Shown in pieces: positions 56,533 through 64,000 of a stretch of DNA of 64,000 bases. The notes under the pieces were generated by a model that saw only the letters and a program-made list of their open reading frames with translations, was not told the DNA's origin and searched no databases. Both the position numbers and the translations under genes were made by a program. Within the stretch, counting starts at the first letter, position 1. Every line of letters begins with the position of its first letter. The stretch is from Henriciella sp. (GTDB lineage Bacteria > Pseudomonadota > Alphaproteobacteria > Caulobacterales > Hyphomonadaceae): positions 26,719 through 90,718 of the forward strand of contig JASJAO010000010.1 in the NCBI GenBank assembly GCA_030066975.1. The letters run 5' to 3'.

Positions 56533-58233
56533 GTGTCGCGCCACCTTGACAAGGATCCATTCATCGTGACCGAACGAACCGATATCAATCATACGTTTTC
56601 AGCTGAGGATCTAGAGCAACTCAAAGCCTATGGGACGATTGAATCTCATGACCGGGGCGCCCTGATCCAGGCAGAAGGAACGGTTGGCGCCGATTGTATC
56701 ATCACGTTGAGTGGTCACACCGATATTATCGTTCGGGTGGGTGAAGAAGATCGCAGGGTCGGTTGGATGGAGGCCGGACAGTTTGCTGGGGATGTGTCGA
56801 TCCTGACCGGGCAGCGCTCGCTCGCCACCGTCTATATGGGCGACCCCGGCGACATTTTGCGGATTCCGCGCGAACGTTTTGAGCGTTTACTGGTCGAGAA
56901 CTCTTACTTCTCCGATATATTTGTGCGGGTTTTGTCAGCGCGGCGTCAATTCGGGATCGAAACCGACAATCGCTCGATTATTGTCATTGGACCCAAAGCC
57001 GACCGTACCACCTATGCGATCCGAGATCAGCTCTCCACCCATCATATGCCGTATCGCTGGCTTGATTCAGACGATGACGACCTTGCCAAGCGACTGCTGG
57101 ACGGCAAGGCAATTGAGACGGCTGAGTGGCCGGTCGTGCTTTTGGGCGGCGCGGATGTTCTGATTGCGCCGAGCCCCTCCAAACTGGCGGCTGAACTGGG
57201 CCTGGATCTGTTGCCAGATGGCGCGGCGGCGGATGTCATCGTCGTCGGCGCGGGCCCGGGCGGACTGGCGGCGTCTGTCTATGCAGCCTCAGAAGGATTG
57301 AGCGTTCTCACACTCGACTCGCAGGCGCCCGGCGGTCAGGCAGGTACGTCTTCAAAGATTGAGAATTATCTTGGATTTCCATTGGGGGTGTCAGGCAATG
57401 AACTCGCTGCGCGCGCTGTGGTCCAGGCGCAAAAATTTGGGACGCGGATCGCATCGCCTGTATCGGCGGCGAAGCTTGAGCGCTCACCGCAAGGATTTTG
57501 CGTCACTCTGGACGACAATCGCAAAGTGGAAGGACGGGCTGTGGTGCTCGCCTCCGGGGCGCGGTATCGCCGGTTACCGATTGAGGGTATTGAGGACTTT
57601 GAAGGCCGCGGCATCTATTATGGGGCAACGCCTTTGGAAGCCCAGCTCTGCGGCGGCATGGAGGTGACACTGGTCGGGGCAGGCAACTCAGCCGGTCAGG
57701 GGGCGGTCTATCTGGCGAGCGTCGCTAAGCGCGTAAATGTCGTTTACCGCCGCGATGATATTCGCGACACGATGTCTGAATACCTTGTCCGTCGTCTGGA
57801 AGAAGCGCCCAACATTCATCTGTTTCCAGCCTCTGAAGTGGTGGAGCTTAAGGGGGCTGAAACCCGCAATGGCAGCCCCCATTTGAGTGAGATCACCCTG
57901 CTCAACCGGGCGACAGGAGAGACCTCGCAATGCGACTCGCCGTTCCTGTTCCTGTTTTTGGGAGCGGCGCCGTGTTCAAACTGGTTACCGGCAGACATTG
58001 CCACCGATCCACGCGGGTTTGTGCTGACCGGGCGTGATATTTCTGACGATGAGCTGAGTGTGGCGAACTGGGATCGCAAACGCGCGCCAACCCGGTTTGA
58101 AACGAGTTGGCCGGGCGTTTACGCTGTCGGCGACATCCGGTCGGGGTCTGTCAAACGCGTCGCGTCGTCGGTGGGTGAGGGCTCTGTCGTGGTCAGCGAT
58201 GTACACAAGGTTCTGGCTGAGCAGGGCGAGTGA
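56533..58233 (+). CDS. Cyclic-nucleotide-domain fused thioredoxin-reductase-like flavoprotein
   Basis: 566 residues from GTG 56533; GTG 56566 is also possible and no ribosome site decides. N-terminal cNMP-binding-like domain (about 15-135; GQFAGDVSILTGQRSLATVYM), a middle thioredoxin/receiver-like segment (RSIIVIGPKADRTTY), then a FAD/NAD(P) reductase (VIVVGAGPGGLAASVYAASEG, APGGQAGTSSKIENYLGFP, VTLVGAGNSAGQGAVYLA, GVYAVGDIRSGSVKRVAS). Where thioredoxin reductase has Cys-x-x-Cys this protein reads YYGATPLEAQLC, so a thioredoxin role is unlikely. Substrate unknown. Confidence 0.88.
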   Translation: MSRHLDKDPFIVTERTDINHTFSAEDLEQLKAYGTIESHDRGALIQAEGTVGADCIITLSGHTDIIVRVGEEDRRVGWMEAGQFAGDVSILTGQRSLATVYMGDPGDILRIPRERFERLLVENSYFSDIFVRVLSARRQFGIETDNRSIIVIGPKADRTTYAIRDQLSTHHMPYRWLDSDDDDLAKRLLDGKAIETAEWPVVLLGGADVLIAPSPSKLAAELGLDLLPDGAAADVIVVGAGPGGLAASVYAASEGLSVLTLDSQAPGGQAGTSSKIENYLGFPLGVSGNELAARAVVQAQKFGTRIASPVSAAKLERSPQGFCVTLDDNRKVEGRAVVLASGARYRRLPIEGIEDFEGRGIYYGATPLEAQLCGGMEVTLVGAGNSAGQGAVYLASVAKRVNVVYRRDDIRDTMSEYLVRRLEEAPNIHLFPASEVVELKGAETRNGSPHLSEITLLNRATGETSQCDSPFLFLFLGAAPCSNWLPADIATDPRGFVLTGRDISDDELSVANWDRKRAPTRFETSWPGVYAVGDIRSGSVKRVASSVGEGSVVVSDVHKVLAEQGE

Positions 58234-61200
58234 TCACCATGTATCGACATTCTTGCGGCCCTTGTCGGTACGCACGGGTTTGGGCGGCAGCGATTTCAGC
58301 GCGGCCATGATCCGCTGACGTGTATCGGCGGGGTCAATGACGTCGTCGAGCTCAAAATGAGAGGCCATATTCACCGCCTTGCCGCGCTCATAGCTGCGCG
58401 CGACCATCTCTTCATAAGTCTTTTGGCGTTCATCCGGATCTTTGATTGCCTCCAATTCCTTACGGAAACCGAGCTTTACTGCGCCTTCGAGGCCCATGCC
58501 GCCAAACTCTCCGGTTGGCCAGGTGACGATCATCAGCGGGGCGCGGAAACTGCCGCCCGCCATGGCCTGCGCGCCAAGCCCATAGCCTTTGCGGATCACC
58601 ACGCTGATCAGAGGCGTGTCGATATTGGCCCCGACCACCATCATGCGCGAGGCATGTCGCACAAGCGCGGTTTTCTCAATTTCGGGCCCGACCATGATGC
58701 CGGGGCAATCAATCAGCGTCAGGACCGGAATGTCGAACGCATCGCAAAGCTGAAGGAAACGGGCGCCTTTGTCCGCCCCGGGCGAGTCGATGGCGCCGCC
58801 AAGATGGCTTGGATTGTTGGCGATGACCCCGACGGGCCGTCCTTCAACCCGGATAAAGCTGGTAATGATGCCGGGGCTCCAGCCAGCACGCAGCTCCAGC
58901 ACAGAGCCGATATCCGCGATGCCTTCGATCACTTTGCGCATGTCGTACCAGCGCAACCGGTTTTCAGGCACGACAAAACGAAGTTCGCGTGCGTCAGGGG
59001 CCTCCCATGTGTCGATGGGGCCCTGGAAATAGGAGAGGTAGCGTTTCGCCGCGGCGACAGCTTCAGCTTCATCTTTGACCGCAATATCGACGACGCCATT
59101 CTCAACCTGAACCTGGATTGGGCCGACCTCTTCGGGTTTGAACACGCCGAGCCCGCCGCCTTCAATCATGGCCGGGCCGCCAATGCCGATATTTGAGCTT
59201 TCGGTCGCGATGATCACATCACAGCAGCCGAGCAGAACCGCATTGCCAGCAAAGCAGCGCCCGTTGACGATACCAATGGTTGGGACAAGGCCGGAAAGCT
59301 GCGCAAAATAGTTGAAGGCAAGGCAATCGAGCCCGCCAACGCCGGTGACATCTGTATCGCCGGGTCGCCCGCCGCCACCCTCTGTAAACACAATGGTGGG
59401 CAGACGCTGATGCCTGGCGATCTCAAACATCCGGTCTTTTTTGTAGTGATTGAGGGCGCCCTGCGTCCCGGCGAGCACCATATAGTCATAGGTCATCGCC
59501 ATGACGCGGGATTTCTCTTCCGGGAACTGGTCGCCATTGACATGACCGAGGCCGCAGACCATGCCGTCGCCGGTCGTGTTGGCGATCAGATCGTCCATGC
59601 TGCGGCGCTTGCGTTGGGCAGCGAGCACGGTCGCGCCATACTCCACGAAACTGTCATCGTCGCAAAGGTCGGCAATGTTTTCCCGCGCCGTGCGATGACC
59701 GCGGCCTTTGCGTTTGGCCACCGCATCTGGCCGGTTTTCGTCATGTCCGGCCGCGATCCGGTCGAGGGCTTCCTGCAGATCGGGCCGGATGTGATCGAGA
59801 TCGATGGTTTGTGTGGTCTGGGCGTCGCCCGCCTCCACGTCCTGCGGCGACAGGCTCAGCAAGCGGTGGCCTTCGAAGACCGTTTCGCCCGGTGTGACAT
59901 CAATCGCGTGGACGAGCCCACTCGCATCGGCGCGGATTTCGTGTTCCATCTTCATCGCTTCCATGATGGCGATGATAGAACCCGAAGAGACGGCCTCACC
60001 GGGCGCGACGCTGAGGCTGACAATCGTCCCCTGCATCGGCGCGTTAACCGCATGCAAGCCCGCAGGCAGGGGGGACTGCGCAATCGCGCCGGGGTGAGTT
60101 TCGTCTGTGTTGAGCACGGCCAGTGGATCAGCGCGCGTTGCCTGATTGGCTGCCACTGAAAGCGCCTCGGCGTGCTCATCAATGTAGCGGGTATGGACTT
60201 TGTAGGCCTGAACATCGTCCACCGCGATCAGTGCCCGGTGCATAGGGATAGTTGAGGGCGCGCCCTCCAGATCAAAGGCCGCGAGTGCGAGATCCAGCCG
60301 CTTCAACGCGTCCGGGAATGCTCCTCCCGGTACATGCGCGATGAGCTTGGCAAGCAGGGAATCGAAGGCTGGATTGGTCTGATAGCCTGCATAGCCATAA
60401 TGGTCGACGCGAATGCCGGGGCCACTGGGCGGTTGATACTGCACGAGCGTGCCGCCACCGGGCCGGATCGTGCCGTCTGCGTTCAAGGTTTCAAGATTGA
60501 TCCGGGCCTGAATGGCAAACCCGTTCGGTTCGGGGATGTCGGCTTGGCGGAGGCCGATCTCTTCAAGCGTCTGACCGCCTGCAATGGCGAGCTGGGCCCG
60601 GACCAGATCGATACCAAGTATGGCTTCGGTGACGGTGTGTTCAACTTGCAGACGAGCATTGGCTTCGATGAAATAGAAGCTCTGATCGAGGGGGTCGATC
60701 AGGAATTCAAACGTGCCAACACCACGATAGCGAACATGGGCCGCCAGTTTCAGCGCAGCCTCACACAGCGTATCTCGCACGCTGGGGCAGAGATTGGGGC
60801 TGGGTGCAATTTCGAGGATTTTCTGATGGCGGCGTTGCAGCGTGCAATCACGGTCCCAAAGATGGCTGATCGCGCCGGTGCCGTCGCCAATCACCTGAAT
60901 CTCGACGTGCCGGGCCTTGGGCAGGTAGCGCTCGGCATAGAGACTGCTATCCCCGAAGGCCGCTTTTGCTTCTGACGCGGCCCGTTCGAAAGCGTCGGGC
61001 AGGTCTTTTGGGCTTTGCACCACGCGCACGCCGCGTCCGCCGCCGCCCGCCACGGCTTTCAGCATCAGATGCTGGCCTTTTGGCAGGGCCGTGAACGCGG
61101 CTTCCGCCTCGCTGAGCGAGACCGCACGCGCTCCAGATGACAGCGTCGGGACGTCCAGATCCTGAGCACATTGCAGCGCGCGGGTCTTGTCCCCGAACAA

Positions 61201-61527
61201 AGCGAGCGTTTCCGGTTTTGGGCCGACAAAGATCAGACCTGCCGCCTCGACCGCTTCGGCAAAGGCGGTATTTTCGCTGAGAAAGCCATAACCCGGGTGA
61301 ACCGCATCGGCCCCGGCGGATTGGGCAACGGCGACGATTTGCGCGATGTCCAGATAGGCGCTTGGCCCGCGGCCTGTCAGAGCGATGACGTCATCCATTC
61401 GGCGGGTGTGCAGCGACGTCGCATCGTCTTCCGATCGCAATCCGAGGGTCTCTAGCCCGGCTTCGGCGGCTGACCGGGCAAGTCGGATGGCAATCTCACC
61501 GCGATTGGCGATGAGCAAACGTTTCAT
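58234..61527 (-). CDS. Single-chain acyl-CoA carboxylase (biotin carboxylase-BCCP-carboxyltransferase)
   Basis: 1097 residues. Biotin carboxylase about 1-445 (KRLLIANRGEIAIRLARSA, AGGGGRGVRVV, FIEANARLQVEHTVTE). Biotinyl domain about 490-565, biotin on Lys526 in MEAMKMEHE. Carboxyltransferase about 590-1090 (FTEGGGGRPGDTDVTGVGG, VNGRCFAGNAVLLGCCDVII, IDCPGIMVGPEIE, GYGLGAQAMAGGSF). ATP-dependent carboxylation of an acyl-CoA (acetyl, propionyl or similar); specificity not readable. The ribosome site lies in a hairpin. cysQ is upstream on the same strand. Confidence 0.95.
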   Translation of the reverse strand: MKRLLIANRGEIAIRLARSAAEAGLETLGLRSEDDATSLHTRRMDDVIALTGRGPSAYLDIAQIVAVAQSAGADAVHPGYGFLSENTAFAEAVEAAGLIFVGPKPETLALFGDKTRALQCAQDLDVPTLSSGARAVSLSEAEAAFTALPKGQHLMLKAVAGGGGRGVRVVQSPKDLPDAFERAASEAKAAFGDSSLYAERYLPKARHVEIQVIGDGTGAISHLWDRDCTLQRRHQKILEIAPSPNLCPSVRDTLCEAALKLAAHVRYRGVGTFEFLIDPLDQSFYFIEANARLQVEHTVTEAILGIDLVRAQLAIAGGQTLEEIGLRQADIPEPNGFAIQARINLETLNADGTIRPGGGTLVQYQPPSGPGIRVDHYGYAGYQTNPAFDSLLAKLIAHVPGGAFPDALKRLDLALAAFDLEGAPSTIPMHRALIAVDDVQAYKVHTRYIDEHAEALSVAANQATRADPLAVLNTDETHPGAIAQSPLPAGLHAVNAPMQGTIVSLSVAPGEAVSSGSIIAIMEAMKMEHEIRADASGLVHAIDVTPGETVFEGHRLLSLSPQDVEAGDAQTTQTIDLDHIRPDLQEALDRIAAGHDENRPDAVAKRKGRGHRTARENIADLCDDDSFVEYGATVLAAQRKRRSMDDLIANTTGDGMVCGLGHVNGDQFPEEKSRVMAMTYDYMVLAGTQGALNHYKKDRMFEIARHQRLPTIVFTEGGGGRPGDTDVTGVGGLDCLAFNYFAQLSGLVPTIGIVNGRCFAGNAVLLGCCDVIIATESSNIGIGGPAMIEGGGLGVFKPEEVGPIQVQVENGVVDIAVKDEAEAVAAAKRYLSYFQGPIDTWEAPDARELRFVVPENRLRWYDMRKVIEGIADIGSVLELRAGWSPGIITSFIRVEGRPVGVIANNPSHLGGAIDSPGADKGARFLQLCDAFDIPVLTLIDCPGIMVGPEIEKTALVRHASRMMVVGANIDTPLISVVIRKGYGLGAQAMAGGSFRAPLMIVTWPTGEFGGMGLEGAVKLGFRKELEAIKDPDERQKTYEEMVARSYERGKAVNMASHFELDDVIDPADTRQRIMAALKSLPPKPVRTDKGRKNVDTW

Positions 61528-61531
61528 GGGG

Positions 61532-61557
61532 CACTCCCGAACCTGTCTTCGGGAGTG
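61532..61557 (-). promoter_or_regulatory. Hairpin covering the carboxylase ribosome binding site
   Basis: CACTCCCGAA (61532-61541), CCTGTC, TTCGGGAGTG (61548-61557): a perfect 10-bp inverted repeat. On the minus-strand message the arm nearer the gene contains the GGGAG ribosome site, six bases before the ATG. It could block initiation when folded, or serve as a DNA operator. Confidence 0.65.
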
Positions 61558-61613
61558 TTCTAACGCGCCGATATCAATGTGCCAGCAATGCCGCTGCGGA
61601 AGCGGCCATCAGG

Positions 61614-62408
61614 TCAGCTCGGCGTGACATCGCCCCAAACGATGAAATGTGGATTGTCATAGCCGCGCTCGGTCTTGCCGTAGAGCAGGGGATCATTGTC
61701 CACCGTGGTGACGCGCGCGCCTGCCGCCTCCGCCACGGCTTGCCCAGCCGCGGTGTCCCACTCCATGGTGCGCCCGTGACGAGGGTAGAGATCCGCCTCA
61801 CCGGCGGCGATCAGGCAGAATTTGAGCGATGATCCCGCCGAGATGATCTCGGCGATGTTCTGGGTTTCCAGAAAGGCATTGGTTTCTTCCGAGCGATGCG
61901 ATTTGGAGGCGATGGCGGTCAGGCCAGCCTCTGGCGCACCGCGGATTTTCATCGGCTTACGGGCCTCAGACGCCGGTACTTCAGCGCCCGGCTCGGCTTC
62001 CGCTTGCCAGGCGGTGAAGCGATCTTCGGCGACGAACAGGCGGTTCAGCGCGGGCGCATAGACCACGCCCATGACCGGAACACCATGCTCGATAATGCCA
62101 ATATTGACAGTGAACTCGCCGCGTTTGTTGATAAACTCTTTGGTGCCGTCGAGTGGATCAACCAAAGCGAACCGGCCTTCATGTTCGGGGATGTCACCGG
62201 CGGCCGCTGCCTCTTCAGCTACGATAGCGAGGTCTGGGTCGGCCTGTTTCAGCGCGGCCAGAATGAGTGTTTCGGCCTTCTGATCAGCTTCTGTGACGGG
62301 CGAGCTGTCATCCTTGCGGTCGACATCGAAGTCCGTCGCATAGACCTCCATAATCAGCGCCCCGGCATCCAGTGCGATGCGGACCAGCGTTTCGGCGTTC
62401 AAACTCAT
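61614..62408 (-). CDS. cysQ: 3'(2'),5'-bisphosphate nucleotidase
   Basis: 264 residues from ATG 62408 (GGAG seven bases upstream); the frame continues upstream but without support. Inositol-monophosphatase fold with SSPVTEADQKAETLI, AIVAEEAAAAG, FALVDPLDGTKEFINKRGEFTVNI and MEWDTAAGQAVAEAAG; DGTKEF is the CysQ form. Hydrolyses PAP from sulfate assimilation. It is transcribed toward the carboxylase gene with 86 bases between. Confidence 0.93.
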   Translation of the reverse strand: MSLNAETLVRIALDAGALIMEVYATDFDVDRKDDSSPVTEADQKAETLILAALKQADPDLAIVAEEAAAAGDIPEHEGRFALVDPLDGTKEFINKRGEFTVNIGIIEHGVPVMGVVYAPALNRLFVAEDRFTAWQAEAEPGAEVPASEARKPMKIRGAPEAGLTAIASKSHRSEETNAFLETQNIAEIISAGSSLKFCLIAAGEADLYPRHGRTMEWDTAAGQAVAEAAGARVTTVDNDPLLYGKTERGYDNPHFIVWGDVTPS

Positions 62409-62698
62409 AGGGAAGCTCCGTTGGCATTCAGGAGGATTGTAGATCGCGGCGGACTTGTCACAGCTTGGGCGGGAATGGCAAGCGGAGAGTTGAGATCTGT
62501 GCAAGAGAAAGTTGAATTGATAGATAGTAATAACGCTCAATCACATTTGGCTTCGATTCAGTCTGGAATCCGTCAGCGCTCTCCAGCTTCGGTAGGGAGA
62601 GTGGTGTCTAAACTCGCGTTGTCGGGGAGCAGTCGTCTTGATCAGCTGCTCAGTGTGATGGTAAGATCAACTTGGGTCAGTTCGGAGCGAAGTAGCAA
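62409..62698. other. Gene-poor stretch between cysQ and the glycosyltransferase
   Basis: 290 bases. An open frame from ATG 62475 runs to 62840 but overlaps the glycosyltransferase and has a Ser-rich, unrecognised translation, so I do not call it. Base composition drops here compared with the genes to the left. I see no clear promoter or terminator. Confidence 0.4.
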
Positions 62699-63724
62699 TT
62701 GCCATTTGCAGAGCGAGCGTACGATGCTAGCCAGGGGCCTTGGGCAAGAATTGTCGTTGTCGCCTTTCGTAGCGGCGAACATCTCCAAAGCTGTATTGAT
62801 GCTCTGGCGCAGCAAACTATGCCCTGTTTCGAGGTGGTGATTGTTGACAACGCGTGTCCAGATCGGTCCACAGATTCGGTGCAATTACCCGATCCTCGCT
62901 TCAATATTCATGTCTCGAGAACGAATCGCGGCTTCTCGGGTGGTTCGAATCTCGGTGCGTCGGGAGCAGAGACAGAATGGTTGGTGACCTTGAATCCAGA
63001 TGCTGCTCCCTGCCCGACCTGGCTCGCCGAGCTTAAGGAAGCAAGTTTGCGATCACCAGATTTCGATGTCTTGAGTTCAACGTTGATCCAGTCTGAAAAT
63101 ACTGAACTTCTCGACGGTTTTGGCGATGTAATGTCAATTTACGGCATGGCTTGGCGCGGTGGCTATGGACAACGTTTGGCGGAGTTACCAACGACTGATC
63201 AACCGGTATTTGGTGCCTGCGGAGCCGCTGCCTGTTATCGGCGTCGGAAGTTCGAAGAAATCGGTGGTTTCGATGAGAGCTTTTTTTGCTATCTTGAAGA
63301 TATTGATTTGGCGTTTCGCTTTCAATCTGCAGGCCTGAAATGTTTGCAAGTGAGGCAAGCTCTGGTTCGGCATCATGGCAGTGCTTCAAGCTCTGGAGAT
63401 ACTTGGTTTCCACTGTTTCAGACTTACAAAAACAGTCTTCGTCTGATTTTGCGGAACGCACCTGGTCCAATTCTGCCCGTAATGTTGTTGAGCTTTGTTT
63501 TGGCACAGGCCTACATAAACCTTCGAAACGTTCATAAACCGGAATCGCGTATTCGAGTTTCGGGTTTGCTCTCGAGTTTCAAAACTATCCCAAGTGCAAT
63601 TACATCTCGCAAAGACGCTCGAGCTAATTCCAAGCGAGGGACTATTGCGATGCTGAAGTGCTTTGCTTCATCTCCGCTCGCACTGCGAAACCAGAAAATT
63701 TTCACGATAAAGGGTCATTTTTAG
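62699..63724 (+). CDS. Family 2 glycosyltransferase (possibly 5'-truncated)
   Basis: 341 residues. GT-A nucleotide-sugar domain: ARIVVVAFRSGEHLQSCIDAL, FEVVIVDNACPDRS, NRGFSGGSNLGA, and the metal site in WLVTLNPDAAP; acceptor region GGFDESFFCYLEDIDLAFRFQ with the catalytic ED. Resembles rhamnosyl or similar transferases of surface polysaccharides. The only possible start is TTG 62699, just after an in-frame stop and without a ribosome site, so the 5' end may be eroded. GC is well below that of neighbours, suggesting acquisition. Confidence 0.85.
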   Translation: MPFAERAYDASQGPWARIVVVAFRSGEHLQSCIDALAQQTMPCFEVVIVDNACPDRSTDSVQLPDPRFNIHVSRTNRGFSGGSNLGASGAETEWLVTLNPDAAPCPTWLAELKEASLRSPDFDVLSSTLIQSENTELLDGFGDVMSIYGMAWRGGYGQRLAELPTTDQPVFGACGAAACYRRRKFEEIGGFDESFFCYLEDIDLAFRFQSAGLKCLQVRQALVRHHGSASSSGDTWFPLFQTYKNSLRLILRNAPGPILPVMLLSFVLAQAYINLRNVHKPESRIRVSGLLSSFKTIPSAITSRKDARANSKRGTIAMLKCFASSPLALRNQKIFTIKGHF

Positions 63725-63848
63725 CTGAAGCGGTGGCTTTCTGAGTTGTCGGATAGCGATCCATTTTTGGCGACGTAAAACTGCTTTGAACTTCAAAGAA
63801 TGCTTTGCAAATCGAACTAAGAAAGCCTGCTCTTGAGTTCGCTGAAGC

Positions 63849-64000
63849 TGACCTGCTCCCCCTTTGACCCAGCCCCGTAATCCGGGCCGTTTATTTGGAG
63901 AGTCTGTTCGCCTTTCTTTCTGGTTCGGGCATGGGCACTGAGGCCCGGTGAGTGGAGCTCCCACCAAGCTCAGGCGAGCCGGGCCGGTGGGTGCGGTAGT
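63849..64000 (-). mobile_element. Possible end of an insertion sequence running off the window
   Basis: TGACCTGCTCCCC at 63849-63861 resembles the TGA-starting, GC-rich ends of IS3-family elements. On the minus strand an open frame enters from the right edge (YRTHRPGSPELGG then STHRASVPMPEP) and stops at 63891-63893, 30 bases inside the proposed end, as expected for a transposase C-terminus. Neither the family nor the inverted partner can be confirmed in the window. The 63725-63848 stretch holds nothing recognisable. Confidence 0.3.

Noticed and set aside
62475..62840. Ser-rich 121-codon frame between cysQ and the glycosyltransferase
   Set aside because: It overlaps the glycosyltransferase by about 140 bases in another frame and shows no family pattern or ribosome site.
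63668..63967. 99-codon minus-strand frame over the glycosyltransferase end
   Set aside because: It crosses the glycosyltransferase 3' end and the proposed IS boundary with no coherent domain, so it is treated as chance.

Overview
The window reads as a chromosomal segment of a GC-rich alphaproteobacterium, most likely of the Caulobacterales/Hyphomonadaceae type. The evidence is: an rpsT-dnaA-dnaN-recF-gyrB block; a methionine synthase split into two polypeptides in an operon headed by an ArsR-methyltransferase fusion; a lipoprotein of the CC0125/CC1285 family; an SOS box of the alphaproteobacterial form GTTC-N7-GTTC; and several GANTC (CcrM-type) sites in front of dnaA and gyrB. Most of the window is ordinary, densely packed core genome. 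I see no rRNA, tRNA, CRISPR array, prophage or complete insertion sequence.

Layout. 1-14.5 kb: end of a peptidoglycan-binding protein, a TspO-like membrane protein, an ATP-dependent DNA ligase, a small secreted protein with a DUF2145 protein, a HerA-like ATPase with a TetR regulator and a YaiI protein, a JmjC-like cupin, an aldehyde dehydrogenase, a secreted sugar dehydrogenase, MscS, a glutathione transferase, a lipoprotein, an SDR and a DUF1232 protein. 14.5-24.7 kb: a penicillin-binding-protein activator diverging from a long rightward run (rsmI, yraN, BON lipoprotein, gshB, a repeat lipoprotein, a broken HAD gene, comM behind an SOS box, a hybrid histidine kinase, an AmpG-like transporter). 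24.7-32.4 kb: maeB diverging from mutS, a DUF559 nuclease gene framed by inverted palindromic repeats, and gamma-glutamyltransferase.

32.4-43 kb is the replication-initiation block: enoyl-CoA hydratase, rpsT, a 455-bp gene-free region with palindromes and GANTC sites, dnaA, dnaN, recF, a DacB-type carboxypeptidase, an alpha/beta hydrolase and gyrB. 43-47.5 kb holds small metabolic and transport genes. 47.5-54.8 kb is one leftward operon: ArsR-methyltransferase, metF, metH N-half, four accessory genes, metH C-half. A perfect 10-bp inverted repeat touches the start of its first gene. 55-62.4 kb: mlaA-mlaC with a terminator, a cyclic-nucleotide-domain flavoprotein, a single-chain acyl-CoA carboxylase with a hairpin over its ribosome binding site, and cysQ.

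The last 1.6 kb (glycosyltransferase and possible insertion-sequence end) is visibly poorer in GC and is probably the edge of an acquired surface-polysaccharide region.

The most unusual items are the DUF559 gene inside 39-bp inverted repeats, the operator at the start codon of the methionine operon, the ribosome-site hairpin before the carboxylase, the internally deleted HAD pseudogene, a DnaA with an atypical Walker A loop, and the DUF2145 protein with an LRAT-like Asn-Cys-x-x-Phe motif. None of these is proven to be a new system.
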